From contig DVLI01000019.1 in assembly GCA_018715595.1 (NCBI GenBank), forward strand, positions 1-64,000: 64,000 nt of DNA, in the 5' to 3' direction. The notes under the pieces are model-generated. The model did no database searches, was not told the origin of the DNA, and saw nothing but the letters and a program-made list of their open reading frames with translations. Both the position numbers and the translations under genes were made by a program. The stretch comes from Candidatus Caccoplasma merdavium. Its GTDB lineage: Bacteria > Bacteroidota > Bacteroidia > Bacteroidales > UBA11471. Below are positions 32,931 to 41,630 of the stretch, piece after piece (the first letter of the stretch is position 1; each line of letters starts with the position of its first letter).

Positions 32931-34103
32931 CTATCGGAGTATCGAGTAGGCGATGCCTTTTTCGAGGCCGCGCAGTTCGGCCAGGCCGCGCAGGCGGCCG
33001 AGGCAGGAGTAGCCCGGGTTGGTTTTCTTTTTCAAGTCGTCGATCATCTGGTGTCCGTGGTCGGGGCGCATGGGTATCGACACGCCCCGGCGTTGTTGCA
33101 GCAGCAGGAAGTTTTTCATGACGTTATACATGTCGACGTCGCCTTCGAGGTGGTTGGCTTCGAAGAAGTTGCCTTCGGCGTCGCGTTGGGTGCTGCGCAG
33201 GTGCACGAAGTTGATGCGGTCGCCCAGTCGTTGCATCATGCCTGCCAGGTCGTTGTCGGCACGCACGCCGAAAGAGCCGGTGCACAGGCACAATCCGTTC
33301 GACGGGTTGGGTACCGCCTCGACGAGTTTCACGAAGTCGGCTTCGGTGCTGAGTATGCGCGGGAGTCCCAGTATGGGGTAGGGCGGGTCGTCGGGGTGAA
33401 TGACCAGTTTGATGCCCGCGGCGTCGGCCACCGGAGTTATTTCGCGCAGGAAGTAGATGAGATGTGCGCGGAGTTTTTCGGCGTCGATGTCGCGGTAGCG
33501 GTCGAGCGCCTCTTGGAATTGTTGCAGGGTGAAACTCTCCTCCGAGCCCGGCAGTCCGGCAATCATGTTGCGCACGAGGCGGTTTTTCTCTTCGTCGCTC
33601 ATCTTGCGGTAACGGTCGAGGGCGACGGCTTTTTCTTCGTCGCTGTATTCGCTCTCGGCACCGGGGCGTTTCAGTATGTAGAGGTCGAAGGCCATGAAGG
33701 CGGCACGTTCGAAGCGCAGGGCTTTCGAGCCGTCGGGCATCGTGTAGGCAAGGTCGGTGCGAGTCCAGTCGAGGACGGGCATGAAGTTGTAGGTCACGAT
33801 ATAGATGCCGCAGCGGGCGAGGTTGCGGAGGCTTTCTTTGTAGTTTTCGACATACGTCTGAAAATTGCCCGTCTGGGTCTTTATGTGTTCATGCACCGGG
33901 ACACTCTCCACGACCGACCATCGCAGGCCGGCCTCTTCGATGAGTCGTTTGCGTTTCTCTATCTCTTCGATGCTCCACACTTCGCCGTTGGGAATGTGGT
34001 GCAGGGCGGTGACGATGCCGGTGGCGCCGGCTTGGCGTATGTCTTGCAGGCTGACGGGGTCGTTGGGCCCGTACCAACGCCAGGTTTGTTCGCAGAGTAT
34101 CAT
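32931..34103 (-). CDS. uxuA: mannonate dehydratase
   Basis: Dehydrates D-mannonate to 2-keto-3-deoxygluconate in hexuronate catabolism. The 390-residue length and sequence fit Uxu[44 protein letters not shown] at the N-terminus, [35 protein letters not shown] and [16 protein letters not shown] with metal ligands His and Cys. It follows the SDR mannonate oxidoreductase by 27 nt and precedes maa by 1 nt. KDG formed would feed the KDG kinase at the left edge of the window. Confidence 0.97.
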   Translation of the reverse strand: MILCEQTWRWYGPNDPVSLQDIRQAGATGIVTALHHIPNGEVWSIEEIEKRKRLIEEAGLRWSVVESVPVHEHIKTQTGNFQTYVENYKESLRNLARCGIYIVTYNFMPVLDWTRTDLAYTMPDGSKALRFERAAFMAFDLYILKRPGAESEYSDEEKAVALDRYRKMSDEEKNRLVRNMIAGLPGSEESFTLQQFQEALDRYRDIDAEKLRAHLIYFLREITPVADAAGIKLVIHPDDPPYPILGLPRILSTEADFVKLVEAVPNPSNGLCLCTGSFGVRADNDLAGMMQRLGDRINFVHLRSTQRDAEGNFFEANHLEGDVDMYNVMKNFLLLQQRRGVSIPMRPDHGHQMIDDLKKKTNPGYSCLGRLRGLAELRGLEKGIAYSILR

Positions 34104-34130
34104 GATGAAAAATTTTTTCTTGGGGGTGAC

Positions 34131-34943
34131 TTAGAGGCAGAAAACGTCGAATCCGCCATCGACAACCGCTACGGTGCCCGTGACGAATTTTGACGCGTCA
34201 CTGATGAGGTAGTGTATCGTGCCGCACAATTCGTCGGGCGAGCCGAAACGGCCGAATGGCGTGTGTGCCACGATGGCGTTTCCGCGGGCGGTGAGGCTGC
34301 CGTCGGGATTGGTGAGCAGGGTGCGGTTCTGCTCGGTGAGGAAGAACCCCGGTGCGATGGCGTTTACGCGTATGCCTTCGCCGAATTTGGTGGCCATCTC
34401 CACCGCCATGTATTTGGTAAACTGTTGCACGGCGGCTTTGGCCGAGGTATATCCCACGACGCGGGTAAGCGGGCGGAGTGCCGACTCGGAACTGAAATTC
34501 ACGATGACGCCTTCACCGCGGCGTGCCATGTCTTCGGCAAACACCTGGGTCGGAATCACCGTGCCGTGCAGGTTGAGGTCGACCACACGCTTGAAATCGT
34601 CGGTCGACATGTCGAAGAATGTCTTGTCCGTGGGAATCGTGGCTCCCGGCATGTTCCCGCCGGCGGCGTTGATGAGAATGTCGATGTGCCCGTAGCGGTT
34701 CAGTATTTCGTCGCGGCATTTTTCGAGCGAGGGACGGTCGAGCACGTCGCAAGGGAGGAAGAGAGCCGAGTCGCCCGCTGCGGTTATTTCATCGACGAGC
34801 GCCGAGCCGTGTTCCCGGTTGCGCCCCAAGGCGATGACGATGGCGCCTTCGTGAGCCAGATAACGTGAGATGCTGCTGCCCAAAACTCCTGTGGCGCCGG
34901 TCATGACGACCGTGCGGCCTGTGATGTCGAAAAGTCGGTTCAT
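34131..34943 (-). CDS. SDR-family oxidoreductase, probable D-mannonate oxidoreductase (fructuronate reductase)
   Basis: A 270-residue short-chain dehydrogenase. Cofactor motif TGATGVLGSSIS (residues 13-24), NNAG equivalent NAAGG, catalytic Ser in NFSSESALRP and YTSAKAAVQQF (YxxxK). Position directly upstream of uxuA makes reduction of fructuronate to mannonate the likely job; in many Bacteroidota this SDR enzyme replaces the E. coli-type UxuB. The start at 34943 is the first Met compatible with the Rossmann fold; the frame extends upstream without meaning. A -7 box lies 30 nt upstream. Confidence 0.85.
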   Translation of the reverse strand: MNRLFDITGRTVVMTGATGVLGSSISRYLAHEGAIVIALGRNREHGSALVDEITAAGDSALFLPCDVLDRPSLEKCRDEILNRYGHIDILINAAGGNMPGATIPTDKTFFDMSTDDFKRVVDLNLHGTVIPTQVFAEDMARRGEGVIVNFSSESALRPLTRVVGYTSAKAAVQQFTKYMAVEMATKFGEGIRVNAIAPGFFLTEQNRTLLTNPDGSLTARGNAIVAHTPFGRFGSPDELCGTIHYLISDASKFVTGTVAVVDGGFDVFCL

Positions 34944-34972
34944 AGTTGTCTTTCTATAATTTGTTGAGAAAA

Positions 34973-35004
34973 CAAAGGTAATTACAAAAGTTGAAAATGT
35001 GAAA
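34973..35004 (-). promoter_or_regulatory. promoter of the SDR-uxuA-maa operon
   Basis: CAAAGGTA (34973-34980; TACCTTTG on the minus strand) with GAAA (35001-35004; TTTC) 20 nt upstream. Confidence 0.6.
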
Positions 35005-35390
35005 TCGTTGTCTCCGATTCTTGTCCCCACGACTTGCCGCCGGGTGGAGGTCGGAATGTTTTTTTGCCTCTCTATGTCGAATAAATGAGAAAAACCGTTA
35101 ATCGCGTTATCGAGCTGGCGCTCGGGACGCCGGGGGCGAAAAATCTTTCCTGTCGGTATCTGTCGCGACTTGACGTGCGAAGCTGCCCTTCCGGGGGCTG
35201 GACCTGTCGGCGTTTATGTTGCTGAAAAAAACTTTTGAAACACAGGAATTCGTGAAATAGGTATAAAAATGACCGGCGTTTGCATGGAGTGGGAGAGAAC
35301 CCTCATTTTTTGTAACGCTGCACTTCCTCTTTCGGGTGGAAGAGGATTTCTTTCTCGGGGGTGGGGTGAGGCCGTTCCGAAAATTATATC
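35005..35390. other. intergenic stretch without a supported gene
   Basis: A divergent gap between the uronate operon and the phosphatase gene. Short open frames occur on both strands but none has a recognisable sequence; a minus-strand frame of 129 codons runs back through the phosphatase start and is rejected. No riboswitch consensus or strong inverted repeat was seen. It might hold binding sites for a uronate regulator, which I cannot identify. Confidence 0.5.
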
Positions 35391-35398
35391 TACTTTTG
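35391..35398 (+). promoter_or_regulatory. -7 box of the phosphatase gene
   Basis: TACTTTTG fits TAnnTTTG, 25 nt before the ATG; no clear -33 element. Confidence 0.45.
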
Positions 35399-35422
35399 TC
35401 CTCCGAAAAGAAAAAAGAAACG

Positions 35423-36079
35423 ATGAAACGACTGGTTATTTTTGATTTGGACGGCACGTTGCTCAATACCATCGGCGACCTGGCCGAAGCTACCAATTAC
35501 GCTTTGGTGCAGTGCGGTTATCCGCAACACCCTGTCGAGGATTATAACATGTTTGTGGGGAATGGCATCGCCAAGCTGTTTGAACGTGCCTTGCCCGAGG
35601 CCGAGCGCACAGAAGAGAACATTGCCCGCATGCGTTCCTTTTTTGTCCCTTATTACGACAATCACAACACCTGCCGCACGAAACCTTACGACGGTATTGT
35701 GGACCTTCTCATCGCCTTGCGGCAACGCGGCGTGGCGTTGGCCGTTGCCTCGAACAAGTACCAGCGGGCCACCGAGAAGTTGGTGGCGCACTTTTTTCCC
35801 GACATTCGATTCTCGGCGGTCTTTGGGCAACGCGAGGGCATACCGGTGAAGCCCGACCCGGCCATCGTGTACGACATCTTGTCGGCGGCCGCTCTCACGG
35901 CCGATGAGACATTGTATGTGGGCGATTCGGGTGTCGACATGATGACGGCCGGAGCCGCCGGAATATGTTCGGTGGGAGTTACCTGGGGATTCCGCTCGCG
36001 CGAAGAGCTCGAAAAGGCCGGCGCTTGTCATTTGGTCGACACTCCGCACGAAATACTTTCCATCGCCGAAAGTCTCTGA
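35423..36079 (+). CDS. gph: HAD-family hydrolase, phosphoglycolate-phosphatase-like
   Basis: A 218-residue HAD phosphatase with alpha-helical cap. Motif I DLDGTLLNT (residues 7-15), motif II VASNKYQ, motif III KPDPAIVYDIL, motif IV YVGDSGVDMMTAGAAG. This matches the Gph/PGP subfamily that dephosphorylates 2-phosphoglycolate, though the subfamily also acts on other small phosphates. Start at 35423 by the conserved MKRLVIFDLDGTL; an upstream open extension lacks similarity. Single-gene unit. Confidence 0.8.
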   Translation: MKRLVIFDLDGTLLNTIGDLAEATNYALVQCGYPQHPVEDYNMFVGNGIAKLFERALPEAERTEENIARMRSFFVPYYDNHNTCRTKPYDGIVDLLIALRQRGVALAVASNKYQRATEKLVAHFFPDIRFSAVFGQREGIPVKPDPAIVYDILSAAALTADETLYVGDSGVDMMTAGAAGICSVGVTWGFRSREELEKAGACHLVDTPHEILSIAESL

Positions 36080-36382
36080 TTCTTTGTCCCTTTCTCAATA
36101 TTGCAATAAAAAAGCAGTACCCGTTTCTCCCGAAAAGAGTGCCGCATAACCAAAATATATAGAATAGTTCGATGAAAAAGGCGTATTATACTTAACCGAA
36201 ATCACAAAACCTTTTTCTGGACGTAAAAATAAAATAAACATCTCCCACCTTCTAATAAATTCGATAAATAGCCCTATTTTGCCGACCAATTGCCCGTGGG
36301 GCTTTCCTGTCGGCGCATGACGTCGGCCTGTCGAACGAACAAAATCACTCTTTTTTTCGTTCTATTCCCAAAAGAATGAGAT
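36080..36382. other. AT-rich intergenic stretch, nothing recognised
   Basis: About 300 bp, more AT-rich than its flanks, between the phosphatase and the small ACP-like gene. A near -7 match (CTATTTTG, one base short of the consensus) at about 36274 is the best promoter candidate for the next gene. No hairpin of note. Confidence 0.4.
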
Positions 36383-36613
36383 ATGGAAGAGTTGGATTTT
36401 GTGCATACCCTTGCCCCGTTGTTTTATTGTACCTCCCCCCGGGAACTCTCGACAACCACCCATTACAAACACCTGCGCGAATGGAATGTCGTGCTGGCCG
36501 TGACCCTCACGTCGCTCATTTATGAGCGTTACCGTGTGCAGCTCGATGCCGCTGACTTCTGTCATTCCGAGACCTTGGCCGACCTTTACCGTTGCATCTT
36601 GGCCAAGAGATAA
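36383..36613 (+). CDS. small acyl-carrier-protein-like protein lacking the phosphopantetheine serine
   Basis: A 76-residue protein. The stretch LSTTTHYKHLREWNVVLAVTLTSLIYERYRVQLDAADFCHSETLADLYRCI follows the pattern of acyl carrier proteins (short helix, W-D-S-L site, helix II with LIxxxxxxxxVxL, then TxxDLYxxI). At the modification site, where ACPs have W-D-S-L, it has W34-N-V-V-L, so the serine that carries phosphopantetheine is absent. It could not carry an acyl group in the normal way. It is followed 47 nt later by a GT2-like gene. The ACP similarity is my reading by eye and needs a profile search. Confidence 0.5.
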   Translation: MEELDFVHTLAPLFYCTSPRELSTTTHYKHLREWNVVLAVTLTSLIYERYRVQLDAADFCHSETLADLYRCILAKR

Positions 36614-36660
36614 CCCGTTTTTCCCCGCTTCTGCCCGAAACAAATAAAAAACGTTCCGAT

Positions 36661-37308
36661 ATGAAACCATCTTGTTACACACCGGCCACACATTCACCTC
36701 TCGTTTCGGTGGTGTTGCTCGCCCGCACCCTCTCCGACTGTGCCGCCTGTCTCGATATGCTGGGGCGACAAAGCACCACGTTCGATACCGAAGTGCTGGT
36801 CGTCGACCGTTCACAGGACGATGGCATAGAGGCACTTTGCCGCCGTCGTGGGGCGACTTATCCCCATCGTCTCCGTTATCGTCGCAATCCCGAGCGTTAC
36901 ATCGCCTTCGGACGTCCCGGCGCCGGAATATCCGGCCGATATGTGGCCGTGTGTCGTGATGACGAGAGGTGGAACGACAGCCGCAAACTGCAACGCCAAG
37001 GCGATTATTTGCGCGAGCACCCTTCGTGCGCGGTCTGTTTCCATAATGTCGAGGGCGATGCGGCACTTCCCTGGTATGATACCCGTCGTTATGACGAGGC
37101 CGATATGGATTTTATGCACCTGCTGCGCCATTATTCTCCGCTTTTCCGCCTCGAAGGCACTCCCGGTGAATATGACTTCCTTCTCTACGAACGCCATGGC
37201 GGGGAGCTTTATGCTCATCGGCGCGTGCGAGGAGCCCTGCAATGCCTTGCCGGTGTCTCTTCCCGGGTCGCCCCCCGTAGTGCCGTTGTGGCATATCCTC
37301 TTCTCTGA
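36661..37308 (+). CDS. GT2-like glycosyltransferase-fold protein (short, possibly degenerate)
   Basis: A 215-residue protein. The N-terminal half resembles the family 2 glycosyltransferase fold: SVVLLARTLSDCAACLDMLGRQSTTFDTEVLVVDRSQDDGIEAL, and VAVCRDDERWNDSRKLQRQGDYLREHPSCAVCFHNVE corresponds to the EGDDYWTDPxKLQxQVxFLExxP region around the DxD motif, here CRDDERW. After this the protein ends within about 90 residues without the usual catalytic ED/QxxRW segment, so it may be inactive or bind only the nucleotide sugar. Start at 36661 by the first ATG after the ACP-like gene stop. Function unknown. Confidence 0.5.
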   Translation: MKPSCYTPATHSPLVSVVLLARTLSDCAACLDMLGRQSTTFDTEVLVVDRSQDDGIEALCRRRGATYPHRLRYRRNPERYIAFGRPGAGISGRYVAVCRDDERWNDSRKLQRQGDYLREHPSCAVCFHNVEGDAALPWYDTRRYDEADMDFMHLLRHYSPLFRLEGTPGEYDFLLYERHGGELYAHRRVRGALQCLAGVSSRVAPRSAVVAYPLL

Positions 37309-37331
37309 TTTTTGCCTGACACCCGTTTGAC

Positions 37332-37366
37332 CCGTCGCACGCACAAGCATGCGACGGATTTTTTTT
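37332..37366 (+). terminator. terminator after the GT2-like gene
   Basis: CCGTCGCA (37332-37339) pairs with TGCGACGG (37350-37357), loop 10 nt, followed by eight T. Confidence 0.75.
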
Positions 37367-37440
37367 GCATGGGGAACCGCATGGGTTGTTGCTGCAATCT
37401 TCGGCGGAGATGGGAGAAGGACTTCTTTCGCTCTCTTTTC

Positions 37441-37523
37441 AGAAGACAGGAGGCGGCTCGGCAAAATCAAACTCGAAAACTTTGTTTTCCGTTTGTTTCT
37501 GCCCTTGCCTTTCGCTATCTTTG
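37441..37523 (+). repeat. single copy of the 83-bp promoter element, upstream of the peptidase gene
   Basis: Homologous to the tandem units before trxA in the inverted orientation: an identical 22-nt block starting AGAAGACAGG, a GAAAAC/GTTTTC hairpin (37475-37489) and a final block ending TTCGCTATCTTTG. It contains a perfect promoter, TTTG (37492-37495), 20-nt spacer, TATCTTTG (37516-37523), 39 nt before the peptidase ATG. Confidence 0.85.
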
Positions 37524-37562
37524 CCGGAAACAACAAAAATACCAACCTAAACACACAACGAC

Positions 37563-38960
37563 ATGAGATTATCGAAAATCATGCTCGCCGCCCTTGTTGC
37601 CTTTGCCACCACGACCGGCTGGGCACAGAACAAAGGCGGTATCGATGCCGAGATGCTCGGCAAGTTGCGCGACAGTTATAAACATACCCCCGAAGAGAAA
37701 GCCCTGCGCAACGCGTTGGCCGGTACCGATATTCAGAAGTTGGCGGCTAATGCCGACGTGACGACCGAGGTCGACGCCTATTTCTCGCACCGGGTTCCCA
37801 CCAAGGGCATTACCGACCAGCAGTCGTCGGGTCGTTGCTGGCTCTTCTCGGGCATGAACGTGCTGCGTGCCAAAATGATGGCCGAGTATGACCTGCCCGA
37901 ATGCGAGTTCTCGCAAGTCTACTGCTTTTTCTATGACCAACTCGAAAAGGCCAACCTCTTCTTGCAAGGGGTCGTCGATACCCGCCATCTACCCATGGAC
38001 GACAAAATGGTGGAATGGCTCTTCAAGAACCCGTTGAGCGATGGCGGCCAGTTTACCGGCGTGGCCGACATCATCGGCAAATACGGCCTTGTGCCCCGCG
38101 AAGTCATGAACGAGACTTTCAGTGCCAACAACACGGCCCGCATCGCTTTCTTGATAAAACTCAAATTGCGCGAATATGGCTTGCAGTTGCGCGAGCTCCC
38201 GGCCAAGACCAAACAGGCCGACATCGACAAGAAAAAGACCGAGATGCTCTCGACCGTTTATCGCATGCTGGCTCGTGCTTTCGGCGAACCGCCCACCGAG
38301 TTTTCCTGGACCCGCAAAGACGCCAAGGGCAATCCTGTCGAGACCAAGACCTATACTCCCAAGTCGTTCTATGACGAATATATCGGCGATGACCTCACCG
38401 GCGGTTATGTCATGCTCATGAACGACCCGTCGCGCCCCTATTACAAGCTGTATGAAATCGATTATGACCGCCATGCCTACGACGGTGCCAACTGGACATA
38501 CGTCAACCTGCCCGCCGATGACATCAAGGCCATGGCCATTGCCTCTATCAAAGACAGCACCGCCATGTATTTCTCGTGCGACGTAGCCAAATACCTCGAC
38601 TCCAAGAAGGGCACTCTCGATTTGCGAAACTACGACTACGAGTCGCTCATGGGAACCACTTTCGGCATGGACAAGAAACAGCGCATACAGACCTTTGCCA
38701 GCGGTTCGTCGCATGCCATGACCCTCGTGGCCGTGAATCTCGATGCCGAGGGTAAACCCGACCGTTGGCTTCTCGAAAACAGCTGGGGGGCAGCCTCCGG
38801 ATATAAGGGCTTCTTGATTATGACCGATGAGTGGTTCGACGAATACATGTTCCGCCTCGTCGTCGAGAAAAAATATGTGCCTCAAAATATCCTCGACATT
38901 CTCAAACAGGAACCCACGCTGCTTCCCGCTTGGGACCCGATGTTTGCCGAGGACGAATAA
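37563..38960 (+). CDS. pepC: secreted C1-family peptidase (aminopeptidase C / bleomycin-hydrolase type)
   Basis: A 465-residue papain-fold peptidase with an N-terminal signal peptide (MRLSKIMLAALVAFATTTGWAQ), placing it in the periplasm, unlike the cytoplasmic PepC of lactic bacteria. The catalytic triad is readable: Cys92 in QSSGRCWLFSG, His in GSSHAMTLVAV, Asn in WLLENSWG. Members trim N-terminal residues of peptides; the C-terminal tail (DPMFAEDE) that projects into the active site in the bleomycin hydrolase family is present in similar form. The gene has one of the strongest promoters in the window, within an 83-bp repeated element. Confidence 0.92.
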   Translation: MRLSKIMLAALVAFATTTGWAQNKGGIDAEMLGKLRDSYKHTPEEKALRNALAGTDIQKLAANADVTTEVDAYFSHRVPTKGITDQQSSGRCWLFSGMNVLRAKMMAEYDLPECEFSQVYCFFYDQLEKANLFLQGVVDTRHLPMDDKMVEWLFKNPLSDGGQFTGVADIIGKYGLVPREVMNETFSANNTARIAFLIKLKLREYGLQLRELPAKTKQADIDKKKTEMLSTVYRMLARAFGEPPTEFSWTRKDAKGNPVETKTYTPKSFYDEYIGDDLTGGYVMLMNDPSRPYYKLYEIDYDRHAYDGANWTYVNLPADDIKAMAIASIKDSTAMYFSCDVAKYLDSKKGTLDLRNYDYESLMGTTFGMDKKQRIQTFASGSSHAMTLVAVNLDAEGKPDRWLLENSWGAASGYKGFLIMTDEWFDEYMFRLVVEKKYVPQNILDILKQEPTLLPAWDPMFAEDE

Positions 38961-38984
38961 TCAATCTCAAAAATCGAAAACAAT

Positions 38985-39533
38985 ATGGAATTTATAGAAC
39001 AAGCAATCCCCGGTGTGTATGTCATAGAGCCCAAAAAGTTCGGTGATGCCCGAGGCTATTTCATGGAGACTTACCGGCAGGATCTTTTCGAACAGCATGT
39101 CGGGAGAGTCGATTTTGTGCAAGACAATGAGTCGCGTTCGACCTACGGCGTGTTGAGAGGTCTCCATTTTCAAAAGGGGGAATTTTCGCAGGCCAAGTTG
39201 GTGCGTGTCATCGAAGGCCGTGTGCTCGACGTGGCCGTCGATTTGCGCAAGTCATCGCCCACCTTCGGCAAATATGTGGCAGTGGAGCTCTCGGACGAGA
39301 ATGCCCGTCAGCTCTTTATTCCCCGCGGTTTTGCCCACGGTTTCCTGGTGTTGAGTCCCACGGCGACCTTTGTGTATAAGGTCGACAATGTCTATGCGCC
39401 GCAGTCCGAGGCATCGCTCATCTACAACGACCCCCAGGTGGGAATCGAATGGCCCATCGCCGAGGAGGAGATGTTGCTCTCTCCCAAGGACCGGGCCGGC
39501 AAACCCCTCTCCGAGGTTTATTGCTTCGATTGA
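38985..39533 (+). CDS. rfbC: dTDP-4-dehydrorhamnose 3,5-epimerase
   Basis: The 182-residue cupin epimerase of dTDP-L-rhamnose synthesis. MEFIEQAIPGVYVIEPKKFGDARGYFMETYRQDLF, catalytic His in RGLHFQKGEFSQAKLVRV, RGFAHGFLVLSPTATFVYKVDNVYAPQSEASLIYNDPQVGIEWP are all diagnostic. It stands 24 nt after pepC, without other rfb genes, and may be transcribed with it; it ends at a strong terminator. Confidence 0.97.
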   Translation: MEFIEQAIPGVYVIEPKKFGDARGYFMETYRQDLFEQHVGRVDFVQDNESRSTYGVLRGLHFQKGEFSQAKLVRVIEGRVLDVAVDLRKSSPTFGKYVAVELSDENARQLFIPRGFAHGFLVLSPTATFVYKVDNVYAPQSEASLIYNDPQVGIEWPIAEEEMLLSPKDRAGKPLSEVYCFD

Positions 39534-39558
39534 TAGAGAATCGCTCTTTTCAAGATAG

Positions 39559-39596
39559 GACAAAGGGGCAACCAAGAGAATGGTTGCCCCTTTGTC
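39559..39596. terminator. bidirectional terminator between rfbC and dxs
   Basis: A perfect 16-bp stem (GACAAAGGGGCAACCA and its complement) with a 6-nt loop between convergent genes. Confidence 0.85.
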
Positions 39597-39616
39597 TGCA
39601 TATAAAGAGAAAAGTC

Positions 39617-41371
39617 TTACAGTACGGTGGCGATGTCTTCGACGATTTGCGGGGCGGTGAGACGGTTGGCCGAGAGTAATTCGCCGGCGTCGTATCGGTC
39701 GACAAACTCTTTGCGCAGTCCGTAATTGAGCACTTTCATATCGCTGTCACCGTAGAATCGGGCTATTTTCTCGCCGAAACCTCCGTCGAGAATGCCGTCT
39801 TCGAGCGTGATGACCAGCCGGTGGTCTTTTTTCAGGCTGTCGAGCATTTTGTCGTCGGTGCCGGTGAGGTAACGCGGGTTGATGAGGGTAGGGGTGATTC
39901 CCTGTTGCTCGTGCAACTGTTGGGCAACCGTTTCGCCTAATTGGTAGAATGACCCGGCGGCGATGATGGCGACCGTGTCGCCCTGTTGCATGACCTTGTA
40001 GCGGTTGAGGTCGCCGTAATCGGCATCGACGGGTGCGTTGTTGCATATCACGCCGTTGCCCGGCACGCGAATGGCCACCGGGTGGCTCGTTTGCCGCATA
40101 CCCCAACGGAGCATGGCAAAATATTCCTCTTTGCAGGTCGGTGCCAGATAGACCAGGTTGGGTATGTTGGAGAGCATGGGTATGTCGAATAGCCCGAGAT
40201 GGGTGACATCGTTCATGCCCCATACCGAAGCGGCGAAGACGCAGATGACGGCCGGGTTGTTGTTGATGCAGAGGTCTTGCGAGAGTTGGTCGTAGGTGCG
40301 TTGTATGAAAGAGCTGTACACGCCATATACGGGGCAGCCTCCACCGGCAGCGATGCCCGAAGCCAGTGCTACGGCGTGTTCTTCGGCAATGCCCACGTCG
40401 ACAAACTGCCGGCCGGCTTTGCGACGGCGTTCGGGTGAGAAGCCGAATACGGCAGGAGTACCCGACGTGATGGCGACGACTCGCGGATCCTTGCCTATTT
40501 CGTCGAGCAGGAAGGCTCCGGTGAGTTCGTCGTAGTCTTTTTCCTCCTCAGAAACGTTTACTTCTCCTGTCGAGAGGTCGAACGGCAGGCTCCAATGGAA
40601 ACGTTCCTTCTCCTGTTCGGCCAAGGCGTAACCCTTCCCTTTCAGGGTGTGTATGTGCACGACTACCGGGTGCGGGCAGTCTTTGACCCGACGGAATGTC
40701 TCGATGAGGGTGGCGATGTCGTTGCCCTCCTCGACATAGACGTAGTCGAGACCCAGCGATCGGAAGTAGTTGCAGGGGGCTTCACCGTGGCTTTCGCGCA
40801 GCAGTTGCAGGTTTTGGTACAGTCCGCCGTGGTTTTCGGCGATGGACATTTCGTTGTCGTTCACGACGATGATCATGTTGGTGCCGGCTTCGGCTGCATT
40901 GCTCAGCCCTTCGAAGGCTTCCCCTCCGCTGAGGGAGCCGTCGCCTATGACGGCGATGATGTTTCTCCGTTCGCCTTTCAGGTCGCGGGCCTTGGCCAGT
41001 CCACAGGCCAGGCTCACCGAGGTCGAGGTGTGTCCTACGGTGAAGAAGTCGTGTTCACTTTCCTGCCGGTTGGTATATCCGGTTACGGAGTCGTATTCGG
41101 CCGGGTCGAGAAAGGCTTCGGCGCGACCGGTAAGCATTTTGTGGGTATAGCTTTGGTGCGAAACGTCATAGACGATTTTATCGTGGGGAGAGTCAAACAC
41201 GACATGCAGGGCAATCGTGGCCTCGACCATGCCGAGATTGGGACCGACGTGTCCGCCGTGAACGCTGAGCTTTGCCAGCAGGGCTTGTCGTATCTCTTGC
41301 GACAGCTCTTCGAGTTGTGACAAGGAGAGTCGTTTGATGTCTTGGGGAGAGTGGATTTGGTTTAGGAACAT
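39617..41371 (-). CDS. dxs: 1-deoxy-D-xylulose-5-phosphate synthase, short form
   Basis: Condenses pyruvate and glyceraldehyde-3-phosphate with thiamine diphosphate, first step of the MEP isoprenoid pathway. At 584 residues it is shorter than the usual 620-640. Seen: SVHGGHVGPNLGMVEATIALHVVFDSPHDKIVYDVSHQSYTHKML, thiamine-diphosphate motif AVIGDGSLSGGEAFEGL, the pyrimidine-domain FVDVGIAEEHAVALASGIAAGG, and a transketolase C-domain. Bacteroidales often hold a long and a short paralogue; this resembles the short type, which may have a different or auxiliary role. A -7 box (TATCTTTG; 41462-41469) lies 91 nt upstream. Confidence 0.88.
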   Translation of the reverse strand: MFLNQIHSPQDIKRLSLSQLEELSQEIRQALLAKLSVHGGHVGPNLGMVEATIALHVVFDSPHDKIVYDVSHQSYTHKMLTGRAEAFLDPAEYDSVTGYTNRQESEHDFFTVGHTSTSVSLACGLAKARDLKGERRNIIAVIGDGSLSGGEAFEGLSNAAEAGTNMIIVVNDNEMSIAENHGGLYQNLQLLRESHGEAPCNYFRSLGLDYVYVEEGNDIATLIETFRRVKDCPHPVVVHIHTLKGKGYALAEQEKERFHWSLPFDLSTGEVNVSEEEKDYDELTGAFLLDEIGKDPRVVAITSGTPAVFGFSPERRRKAGRQFVDVGIAEEHAVALASGIAAGGGCPVYGVYSSFIQRTYDQLSQDLCINNNPAVICVFAASVWGMNDVTHLGLFDIPMLSNIPNLVYLAPTCKEEYFAMLRWGMRQTSHPVAIRVPGNGVICNNAPVDADYGDLNRYKVMQQGDTVAIIAAGSFYQLGETVAQQLHEQQGITPTLINPRYLTGTDDKMLDSLKKDHRLVITLEDGILDGGFGEKIARFYGDSDMKVLNYGLRKEFVDRYDAGELLSANRLTAPQIVEDIATVL

Positions 41372-41461
41372 GGGTTAAGTAATCTTTTGTGAATAGAATC
41401 TTTTTTTGTTTTTTCGGTAAGTATCATTCCCGAACACGGAGTCGTTGCCTCAATGCGTCGG

Positions 41462-41494
41462 CAAAGATAAGTCTCATTCCGGTATATCGGCCAA
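41462..41494 (-). promoter_or_regulatory. promoter of dxs
   Basis: CAAAGATA (41462-41469; TATCTTTG on the minus strand) with CCAA (41491-41494; TTGG) 21 nt upstream. Confidence 0.55.
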
Positions 41495-41537
41495 TATTTT
41501 TTACGGCGATTTTTACCCCGATTACTGATTTTACCCC

Positions 41538-41579
41538 AAAAAACAGAGAACGACACCCCGAACAGGGTGCCGTTCTCTG
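41538..41579 (-). terminator. terminator of trpB2
   Basis: CAGAGAACGACACCC pairs with GGGTGCCGTTCTCTG (15 bp, one wobble), followed on the minus strand by six T. Confidence 0.8.
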
Positions 41580-41630
41580 GCTAGGTCGGTCATTACCTCC
41601 TGCGGCCGGGCAAGAGTTGCGACCTGTGGA

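Noticed and set aside
35107-35496. 129-codon minus-strand frame before the phosphatase gene
   Set aside because: It overlaps the promoter and start of the phosphatase on the other strand and has low-complexity Ser/Arg/Lys composition.
39617-41371. Transketolase instead of Dxs
   Set aside because: The three domain motifs and order, in particular the VHGGHVGPNLG and GDGSLSGGEAFEGL segments, are of the Dxs type.
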